A DNA stretch of 5,919 bases from Halococcaceae archaeon (GTDB taxonomy: Archaea; Halobacteriota; Halobacteria; Halobacteriales; Halalkalicoccaceae). Both the position numbers and the translations under genes were made by a program. The notes under the pieces were generated by a model. The model had not been told where the DNA came from and did not search any database. It saw nothing but the letters and a program-made list of their open reading frames with translations. The stretch is from positions 1 through 5,919 of the forward strand of contig SKXI01000037.1 of assembly GCA_007128515.1 (NCBI GenBank). The letters are read 5' to 3'. Positions 1-4,866 of this stretch are shown here, piece after piece (the stretch's first letter is position 1; the number at the start of each line of letters is the position of its first letter).

Positions 1-166
1 CCGTCTCGGACGAGAGCCCTGGCCCGTCCTCGCGTCTCACCCGGCCGTCGAGGGTGACCCGGGTTCCCCTTCCCGACGGACGTCTTCGCTCCCGGTCCGT
101 CGGAGACGACGGCGTACTCCTCCCGTTGGCTACACGCTTCCGGACCCGATCGCGGACACGGTCCAT
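1..166 (-). CDS. Doubtful partial ORF running off the left edge
   Basis: An ATG at 166 on the minus strand opens a frame with no stop for 55 codons to the window edge. The conceptual peptide is Arg-rich and low in hydrophobics (it begins MDRVRDRVRKR), and its third-position G/C bias is weaker than in the neighbouring genes. There is no TATA-like box or ribosome binding site in front of it, so it would depend on read-through from the minus-strand membrane-protein gene 51 nt upstream. It also contains an inverted repeat (73-103). GC-rich DNA gives many chance open frames, so this may simply be intergenic sequence. I recognise no family. Confidence 0.15.
   Translation of the reverse strand, partial: MDRVRDRVRKRVANGRSTPSSPTDRERRRPSGRGTRVTLDGRVRREDGPGLSSET
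73..103. repeat. 9-bp perfect inverted repeat
   Basis: CCGACGGAC at 73-81 is matched by its reverse complement GTCCGTCGG at 95-103, with a 13-nt loop. It could be an RNA hairpin or a protein-binding site in the region downstream of the minus-strand membrane-protein gene. No T-rich tract follows on either strand, so a classical intrinsic terminator is not indicated. Confidence 0.4.
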
Positions 167-176
167 CAGTCGATGC

Positions 177-202
177 GACCGTCGGCGGCGCGGACGACGG
201 TC
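177..202 (-). terminator. Hairpin just past the DUF6789-like gene; possible terminator
   Basis: GACCGTCG (177-184) and CGACGGTC (195-202) form 8-bp perfect arms around a 10-nt loop. The structure starts 15 nt beyond the stop codon (218-220) of the minus-strand gene. A second, imperfect palindrome (199-215, arms GGTC-CCC / GGG-GACC) overlaps it and lies closer to the stop. No U-tract follows, and archaeal termination usually relies on U-runs, so the terminator reading is tentative. A role in 3' end protection is equally possible. Confidence 0.3.
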
Positions 203-217
203 ACCCCGGGAGACCGC

Positions 218-760
218 TCAGACGAGCGAGTCCGGCCGGGTCGAGAGGTACTCGAAGACCGCGCCGAGCGAGAAGCCGTACGCCCAGTGGGACATGAGCG
301 TGAGCACCACGTACGCGACGAGCGTTATCCCCGTGAAGCCGTCGTAGAAGGCGAGGACGAAGCCCGTCCAGAGGATCGTCCCGAAGACGATGCCCTTGAA
401 CGGATCACGGCCCCCGGGCAGGTACTCCTTCATCGAGGCGAACAGCAGCGGCCACGGTAGCATCCCGCCGAGGACGAAGGTCGCGTAGCCGAGCGCGACC
501 GGCGAGGCGAGCCCGTCGAGCCCGATCATCAGCGCGAGCTGGCCGAACGACTCGCGCGAGAACGCGCCCACCGACTCCGCGATCAACAGGCCGACGGTCG
601 CCGCGGCCACCCCGACTAGCCCGCCCGCGGCGCCGACCACCCCGTCGGCGACGATGCCGAACAGCGAGTCGAACTCCTCGATCTCGGCGATCCGCTCCTC
701 CTCCGTCAGCGACTCGAATCCCTCGTCGGTCCCGTCGCCGCCGGGCGGTGCATCACTCAT
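218..760 (-). CDS. Four-helix membrane protein, DUF6789-like, oxidase neighbour
   Basis: This 180-residue protein starts at ATG 760. It has a soluble acidic N-terminus (residues 1-32, rich in Gly, Asp and Glu), then about four membrane segments at roughly 35-64, 84-110, 122-139 and 143-169. Family-like features include a Pro-Trp-Pro turn in helix 2 (102-104), the charged turn GRDPFKG (117-123) before helix 3, and the final helix with SHWAYGFSLGAVFEYL (157-172). From memory this pattern matches the haloarchaeal DUF6789 proteins often encoded beside cytochrome c oxidase genes; I could not search to confirm it. No metal-ligand motif or enzyme signature is visible. It is transcribed divergently from coxB across a shared 132-bp promoter region. 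That suggests co-regulation and perhaps a role as a small accessory subunit or assembly partner, which is inference. The start is supported by a TATA-like box centred 28 bp upstream, implying a nearly leaderless mRNA. Confidence 0.85.
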   Translation of the reverse strand: MSDAPPGGDGTDEGFESLTEEERIAEIEEFDSLFGIVADGVVGAAGGLVGVAAATVGLLIAESVGAFSRESFGQLALMIGLDGLASPVALGYATFVLGGMLPWPLLFASMKEYLPGGRDPFKGIVFGTILWTGFVLAFYDGFTGITLVAYVVLTLMSHWAYGFSLGAVFEYLSTRPDSLV

Positions 761-784
761 GGGAACACGTAGCAGATCCGCCGG

Positions 785-792
785 TAATAATA
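785..792 (-). promoter_or_regulatory. TATA box for the minus-strand membrane-protein gene
   Basis: Read on the minus strand the site is TATTATTA, an AT-only island in GC-rich DNA. It is preceded by GAAACGA (801-795), which fits a purine-rich BRE. The box centre is about 28 bp from the ATG at 760, so transcription would start within a few bases of the start codon. That gives a leaderless or near-leaderless mRNA, common in haloarchaea. Confidence 0.6.
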
Positions 793-836
793 GTTCGTTT
801 CAGGGCTCCGGCGCCCGGGCGGGTTCCAGCGAAACG

Positions 837-843
837 ATAATAA
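837..843 (+). promoter_or_regulatory. TATA box for the coxB-coxAC operon
   Basis: ATAATAA at 837-843 follows GAAACGA (831-837), the same element that precedes the divergent TATA box. This fits an archaeal BRE/TATA pair. Transcription would begin about 25 bp downstream, near 864-868, leaving a leader of about 25-29 nt before the coxB ATG at 893. No Shine-Dalgarno sequence is evident in that leader. Confidence 0.6.
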
Positions 844-856
844 GCATGTATGCGAA

Positions 857-873
857 ACGGTAGCGAGTACCGT
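857..873. promoter_or_regulatory. Inverted repeat over the expected coxB transcription start
   Basis: ACGGTA (857-862), spacer GCGAG, and TACCGT (868-873) form a perfect 6-bp inverted repeat. It sits where the transcription start is expected from the TATA box at 837-843. A protein bound here could block initiation, so it is a candidate operator. It could instead fold as a small hairpin in the leader. A smaller palindrome, GCAT-GT-ATGC (844-853), lies between it and the TATA box. Confidence 0.35.
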
Positions 874-892
874 CAGACAGTCCAGAACGACA

Positions 893-1732
893 ATGATGTA
901 TCCGACACTTTCTCACGCGTCCCCGCTCGCTCCGCTTCCCCGTCTGCCTGGCGACGAGTGGGGCACACAGGTACAGCTGTTCGAAGAGATCTTCCTGGTG
1001 TTCCTGGCGCTCGGAACGATCGTCGGGATCGTCGTCGTGAGCTACACGCTCTACAACGCCTACAAGTACCGGGACCGGGGGGAGGAGACGGGCGAGTACG
1101 ACCGACCGGTGCTCGGCGAGCTCCCGACCGGGGAGGGCGGTGGACGGAAACTGTTCCTCTCGTTTTTCCTCAGTGCCGTGATCGTCATCAGCCTCGTCGC
1201 CTGGACCTACGGCGCGCTGCTCTACGTCGAGGCCGGGCCCTCCGAGCAGGGGACCGACGAGAACCTCGACGTCGACGTCGTCGGCTTCCAGTTCGGCTGG
1301 GAGTTCGAGTACCCGAACGGCCACACGGAGACGAACGAGCTCCGGGTGCCGGCCGACAGGGTCGTGACGCTCACGATCACCTCGACGGACGTCTGGCACA
1401 ACTTCGGCATCCCCGACTTGCGCGTGAAAGCCGACGCGATCCCCGGCCAGACCTCCGAGACCTGGTTCCTCGCCGAGGAGCCCGGTGAACACGTCGCCTG
1501 GTGTTTCGAGCTCTGTGGGGTCGGTCACTCCGACATGGTCGCCGACGTGATCGTGATGGAGCCCGACGAGTTCGAGGAGTGGTACGAGGACCCCGAGGCC
1601 TACGAGAACGACGAGGAGGCCGACGAGGACGACGTCGAGGAGGGCGAGGAGGCGGCTGACGAGGCGGCCGACGACGAAGAGGACGCCGACGACGAGACCG
1701 AGACCGTCGCGGGGGCGGTGGTGGCCCGATGA
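893..1732 (+). CDS. coxB: Cytochrome c oxidase subunit II (CuA subunit)
   Basis: This 279-residue protein is the electron-entry subunit of a haem-copper oxygen reductase. It has two membrane helices (about 31-53 and 87-110) and an extracytoplasmic cupredoxin domain (about 122-225). The CuA site is complete: His169, Cys204, Glu206 (backbone), Cys208, His212 and Met215, in the CxxxCxxxHxxM pattern. The aromatic stretch FQFGWEFEYP (132-141) is the family's electron-entry patch, with Trp136 in the expected place. No cytochrome c domain is fused, so the donor is probably a soluble or anchored carrier such as a halocyanin, not found in this window. There is no cleavable signal peptide; the short N-tail of about 28 residues precedes helix 1 directly. 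Residues 225-270 form an almost continuous Asp/Glu tail, consistent with a high-salt lifestyle. The first of two consecutive ATGs (893, 896) is used here. The stop overlaps the coxAC start as ATGA, indicating translational coupling. Confidence 0.96.
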   Translation: MMYPTLSHASPLAPLPRLPGDEWGTQVQLFEEIFLVFLALGTIVGIVVVSYTLYNAYKYRDRGEETGEYDRPVLGELPTGEGGGRKLFLSFFLSAVIVISLVAWTYGALLYVEAGPSEQGTDENLDVDVVGFQFGWEFEYPNGHTETNELRVPADRVVTLTITSTDVWHNFGIPDLRVKADAIPGQTSETWFLAEEPGEHVAWCFELCGVGHSDMVADVIVMEPDEFEEWYEDPEAYENDEEADEDDVEEGEEAADEAADDEEDADDETETVAGAVVAR

Positions 1733-4179
1733 GCGACCTCCCGCCGGCCTCGTCGGTCAAACGCTGGCTGGTGACGACCAACCACAAGGACGTCGGGGTC
1801 CTCTACCTGCTCACGGCGCTCTTTTTCTTGCTTCTGGGCGGGGTCCTCGCGCTGTTGATCCGAATGCAGCTGTGGGTGCCCGGTCCGAGCATCCTCTCGG
1901 GCAGGGCGTACAACGAGGCCGTCACCACCCACGGCCTGCTGATGGTCTTCTGGTTCCTCTCGCCGTTCGCGTTCGGCTTCGCGAACTACGTCGTTCCGCT
2001 CCAGATCGGCGCGAAGGACCTCGCGTTCCCGCGGCTGAACGCGCTCAGCTACTGGCTGTACCTCTTCTCGGGGCTGTTGATGATGGTCTCGTTCTTCCAG
2101 GGCGGTACCTACGACGCGGGCTGGACGATGTACGCCCCGCTCAACATCCCCGAGTACTCGCCGATGGTCGGGGGGACGACCGCCGTCCTCGCGCTGTTGA
2201 TGTTCGTCGTCTCGGTGACGATGGGGACGGTGAACTTCCTCGTCACCATCCACTACGGGAAGGCCGAGGGGATGGGTATGTGGAACATACCGCTTTTCAC
2301 CTGGTCGATCCTGCTCACCGTCTGGATGATGCTGTTCGCGTTCGCCGCGCTGCTCGGGGCGCTGTTGTTGCTCGGCTCCGACCGCATCATCGGGACGTTG
2401 TACTTCACCGCGACCGGAACGGAGGACAGCTCGTTGCTGTGGGCACACCTGTTCTGGTTCTTCGGCCATCCGGAGGTGTACATCGTCTTCTTCCCCGCAC
2501 TCGGGGTGATGTTGGAGATATTCCAGACGTTCTCCGGCCGCCGGCTCGTCGGGCGCAAGTGGGTGATCCTCGCGATGATCCTCATCGCCGTCCAGAGCTT
2601 CCTCGTCTGGATGCACCACATGTTCCTCACGAACATCAACCTGGAGATCAAGACGATCATGATGGCGACGACGATCGGGATCTCACTTCCGTTCGACCTG
2701 ATCGTCTTCGCGCTGATCTACACGCTCGTGAAGGGACGGGTACAGTTCACGACGCCGTTTCTCTTCTCGCTCGGGGCGCTGTTGCTGTTCATCCTCGGCG
2801 GGATCACCGGCGTCTTCCTCGGCGCGGTCGTACTGGACTACGAGTTCCGGGGCACCTACTGGGTCGTCGCGCACTTCCACTACGTGATGTTCGGGGGCGC
2901 GACCGCGCTGTTCGGCGCACTCTACTACTGGTATCCGAAGATGACCGGGCGGATGTACGACGAGTTCCTCGGAAAGCTGCACTTCGGGACCTTCTTCGTC
3001 GGGTTCAACCTGCTCTACTTCCCGCTCTTTCTCGCCTGGGAGACCCCGCGGCGGGTCTTCGAGTACAACGTCGAACTCATCACCTGGCACCAGCTCGCGA
3101 CGATCGGCGGGTTCATCGTCGCCGCGTCGTTCCTGATCATGTTCTACAACCTCTACGTCAGCTACTGGAACGGGGAGCCGGCCGGCGCGAACCCCTGGGA
3201 GTTCTCCCGGACCGCCGAGTGGGCGATCGACTCGCCGCCGCCGCTCGAGAACTGGCCCGGGCGCGCGAGCTACGCCGACGGCTCGCTCTCGTTCATCGAG
3301 ACCCCCTCCACAACCCACGCCGCCGACGGCGGGCAGGTGGCCGAGCCCGGCGTGGTCGAGGAGTTCCTCGAGGTCCACGAGCCGACCGAAACCGAGGCCG
3401 TCCACGACGAGCCCCACGAGGACCACGCGAGCATCTGGCCGTTCGGGATCGGGGTCGGCCTGTTCGTGCTCTTCCTCGGCCTCTCGGGGCTCCACGGGGC
3501 CGAGCTCCAGGGGCCGCACTACCTCGCGGCGATCGCGGTCGGGGTGGGCCTGAGCGGCTACGCGCTGCTCGGGTTCGGCTTCGAGCAGTTCCACGCGCCG
3601 GAGGCGGCGATCGCGGAACGCTGGCCGTTCGAGGGCATCGGGAAGACGAAACTCGGCGTCTGGTTCTTCCTCGCCTCGGACGTCGTCGTCTTCGGCGCCG
3701 TCATCGGCGCGTTCATTTTCATCCGCGCCGGGATGGGCTGGGGCGCGTGGGAGACCGTCCCGCCGGACCCGTTGCCGGGCCTGGTGAACACGTTCGTCCT
3801 GCTGACGAGCAGCTTCACCGTCATCCTCGCGCTCGTCGCCGCCGAACGGAAGAGCAAGCGCGGGCTGCTCGGCGCGCTGGGCGCGACGTTCGTGCTCGGG
3901 CTCACGTTCCTCGGCATCAAGGCCTGGGAGTGGAGCTACGAGTTCTCGATCGGGATCTACCCCCAGACGAGCATCGAGGCGTCGGTCTACTACGTGACGA
4001 CGGGACTGCACGGTCTGCACGTCGTCCTGGGGATGCTGATCGCGGGGTTCATGCTCTACCGTATCTACAGCGTCGACGCCTACCTCGAGGACCACCGCCC
4101 GGTGGAGTTCTTCGGGCTCTACTGGCACTTCGTCGACATCGTCTGGGTGTTCCTCTTCCCGCTCTTTTACCTCATGTGA
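1729..4179 (+). CDS. coxAC: Fused cytochrome c oxidase subunits I and III
   Basis: This 816-residue membrane protein joins the catalytic subunit I (about 10-500, 12 helices) to subunit III (about 568-816, about seven helices) through a Pro-, Glu- and His-rich linker. Subunit I reduces O2 to water and pumps protons. Visible ligands are His68 and His384 (low-spin haem), His382 (high-spin haem), and His247, His296 and His297 (CuB). Tyr251 in GHPEVY is the His-Tyr partner, and Arg441-Arg442 are the haem-propionate pair. The D-pathway is intact (Asn86, Asp97, Asn104, Glu249), which marks an A-type enzyme. The K-pathway residues are replaced (Leu262, Phe322, Ile325) and the Mg-site His-Asp is Arg374-Gly375. 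Subunit III shows LGVWFFLASDVVVF (642-655), GLHGLHVVLGM (759-769) and the closing YWHFVDIVWVF (798-808). I/III fusions are known in Thermus caa3 and Sulfolobus SoxM. Haem type (a, b or o) cannot be read from sequence. The ATG at 1729 overlaps the coxB stop. Confidence 0.96.
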   Translation: MSDLPPASSVKRWLVTTNHKDVGVLYLLTALFFLLLGGVLALLIRMQLWVPGPSILSGRAYNEAVTTHGLLMVFWFLSPFAFGFANYVVPLQIGAKDLAFPRLNALSYWLYLFSGLLMMVSFFQGGTYDAGWTMYAPLNIPEYSPMVGGTTAVLALLMFVVSVTMGTVNFLVTIHYGKAEGMGMWNIPLFTWSILLTVWMMLFAFAALLGALLLLGSDRIIGTLYFTATGTEDSSLLWAHLFWFFGHPEVYIVFFPALGVMLEIFQTFSGRRLVGRKWVILAMILIAVQSFLVWMHHMFLTNINLEIKTIMMATTIGISLPFDLIVFALIYTLVKGRVQFTTPFLFSLGALLLFILGGITGVFLGAVVLDYEFRGTYWVVAHFHYVMFGGATALFGALYYWYPKMTGRMYDEFLGKLHFGTFFVGFNLLYFPLFLAWETPRRVFEYNVELITWHQLATIGGFIVAASFLIMFYNLYVSYWNGEPAGANPWEFSRTAEWAIDSPPPLENWPGRASYADGSLSFIETPSTTHAADGGQVAEPGVVEEFLEVHEPTETEAVHDEPHEDHASIWPFGIGVGLFVLFLGLSGLHGAELQGPHYLAAIAVGVGLSGYALLGFGFEQFHAPEAAIAERWPFEGIGKTKLGVWFFLASDVVVFGAVIGAFIFIRAGMGWGAWETVPPDPLPGLVNTFVLLTSSFTVILALVAAERKSKRGLLGALGATFVLGLTFLGIKAWEWSYEFSIGIYPQTSIEASVYYVTTGLHGLHVVLGMLIAGFMLYRIYSVDAYLEDHRPVEFFGLYWHFVDIVWVFLFPLFYLM

Positions 4180-4277
4180 GGTGGGTCACCGCCGCCGGCC
4201 GGGGACGACCGCCCGGCCGACCCTCGATCGACCACGGCCACGACCGGGAGGAACCGCCCGCCGCGGTCGAGGCGTGA
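4176..4277 (+). CDS. Possible 33-codon overlapping small ORF
   Basis: A GTG at 4176-4178 overlaps the coxAC stop codon (TGA, 4177-4179), giving a GTGA junction like the ATGA junction between coxB and coxAC. The frame runs 33 codons to TGA at 4275-4277. The peptide has a Gly/Arg/Pro-rich first half and a charged C-terminal half (SIDHGHDREEPPAAVEA), with no membrane helix or known motif. It also contains a strong hairpin (4196-4219), and the same frame is an open shadow frame through most of coxAC, so chance is a serious alternative. The overlap geometry is the only positive evidence. Confidence 0.2.
   Translation: MRWVTAAGRGRPPGRPSIDHGHDREEPPAAVEA
4196..4219 (+). terminator. GC-rich hairpin downstream of coxAC
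   Basis: CGGCCGGG (4196-4203) and CCCGGCCG (4212-4219) are 8-bp perfect arms with an 8-nt loop, beginning 16 nt after the coxAC stop. It is the strongest stem in the 283-nt gap between the convergent genes. No U-run follows, so it may act as a 3' end stabiliser rather than a true terminator. The rest of the gap (4220-4436) shows no convincing gene or T-tract. Confidence 0.35.
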
Positions 4278-4436
4278 GGACCGTCGTCAGCCCACCCATC
4301 GGCGAAAGTGGTAGCCGGGCCAGCCTACCGGACGCGACGCGAACCCGACGAGGGCGGTATCGGCGCCGCCGTCGACGACTGTCGGAGCTCCGTGGACGGA
4401 TCTCCGGTTTCACGGGCTGTCGGTGGGCACACGGGG

Positions 4437-4462
4437 GATCGATGTGGACACCGGGGTCGATC
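4437..4462 (-). terminator. Inverted repeat abutting the zinc-finger gene stop
   Basis: GATCGA (4437-4442) and TCGATC (4457-4462) are perfect 6-bp arms with a 14-nt loop. They sit immediately beyond the stop codon (4463-4465) of the minus-strand zinc-finger gene. Because the coxAC operon converges from the other side, a stem here could mark the 3' end for either transcript. No U-tract is seen. Confidence 0.3.
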
Positions 4463-4747
4463 TCAGCCGTGCCAGACCAGCGCGTAGGTGTACGAGACGC
4501 CGAAATAGAGCAGGAGCAACGAGACGACCACCTTGGCGTGGAAGGTGAAGAGGTCGTGTGACTCCTCCTCGTAGACCTCGCGGTAGGCCTCCCGTTCGTC
4601 CTCGGAACACGCCTCGGGGTGTGCCTCGCCGAGGTGGAGCGTGTAGAGGCGCTCGGTCCGGAACGGACGGTCACAGTACGGGCAGGTCGCGGCCGGCTGG
4701 TCGTCCTCCGGAACCGCGAGTTCGGGCTCAACGAACCGGGTGAACAT
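4463..4747 (-). CDS. Membrane-anchored C2H2 zinc-finger small protein
   Basis: This 94-residue protein has a classical zinc knuckle, Cys22-x2-Cys25-x12-His38-x4-His43, within TCPYCDRPFR...HLGEAH. A Glu-rich helical segment follows (48-64), then a single C-terminal membrane helix (about 72-91) reached through LFTFHAK. Small proteins of this build, with a finger, an acidic linker and one helix, occur in haloarchaea. From memory they are annotated as C2H2-type zinc-finger or DUF proteins without a proven role. With one finger and a membrane tail it is unlikely to be an ordinary DNA-binding regulator; tethering another protein or handling metal for the nearby oxidase is inference. It converges on coxAC. 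An in-frame ATG at 4777 would add 10 residues, but that codon lies inside the TATA-like box, so the start at 4747 is preferred. Confidence 0.85.
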   Translation of the reverse strand: MFTRFVEPELAVPEDDQPAATCPYCDRPFRTERLYTLHLGEAHPEACSEDEREAYREVYEEESHDLFTFHAKVVVSLLLLYFGVSYTYALVWHG

Positions 4748-4775
4748 CCGTGTCTCACCCAGCGGCTCTCGGCTC

Positions 4776-4780
4776 ATATA
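4776..4780 (-). promoter_or_regulatory. TATA-like box for the zinc-finger gene
   Basis: On the minus strand the sequence reads GGCTATATGAG, with TATAT at 4780-4776 as the only AT-only pentamer nearby. Its centre is about 31 bp from the ATG at 4747, placing the transcription start near 4751-4754 and giving a very short leader. It shows that this gene can be transcribed apart from the membrane-protein gene upstream. The match to the haloarchaeal consensus is partial. Confidence 0.45.
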
Positions 4781-4800
4781 GCCGTCGGCGTGGCGAGTCG

Positions 4801-4854
4801 TACACCCGTACCGGCGATCACCGACCTGTAGAGGCGACCGCCGGTACCAGGGTA
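4801..4854. repeat. Long inverted repeat between two minus-strand genes
   Basis: GTACCGGCG (4808-4816) and CGCCGGTAC (4839-4847) are perfect 9-bp arms around a 22-nt loop. Extending outward in register, 13 of 16 positions pair between 4801-4816 and 4839-4854. It begins 12 nt beyond the stop of the membrane-protein gene and lies 20 nt or more upstream of the zinc-finger gene's TATA-like box. It is therefore placed to be a terminator hairpin for the first gene or a regulator site for the second. Confidence 0.45.
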
Positions 4855-4866
4855 GGGCCGTCCGTC

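Noticed and set aside
850..1488. + strand open frame starting at 850
   Set aside because: It is Arg-rich, overlaps coxB in another frame, and lacks any motif; the CuA motif fixes the coxB frame.
1600..1710. GAG/GAC repeats at the end of coxB as a DNA tandem repeat
   Set aside because: The periodicity reflects Asp/Glu codons of the acidic tail without a fixed repeat unit.
1600..2619. Long minus-strand open frame opposite coxB and coxAC
   Set aside because: Its protein is rich in Glu, Arg, Gln and His with no hydrophobic core, the usual antisense shadow of a GC-rich membrane-protein gene. The + strand frame there carries clear family motifs.
2683..4128. 481-codon minus-strand open frame opposite coxAC
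   Set aside because: It is Glu/Arg/Asp-rich low-complexity sequence antisense to well-conserved oxidase segments, with no promoter or recognisable motif.
1872..4277. 801-codon + strand open frame overlapping coxAC
   Set aside because: It is an Arg/Pro/Ala-rich shifted-frame translation of coxAC. Only its last 33 codons, from GTG 4176, were kept as a doubtful small ORF.
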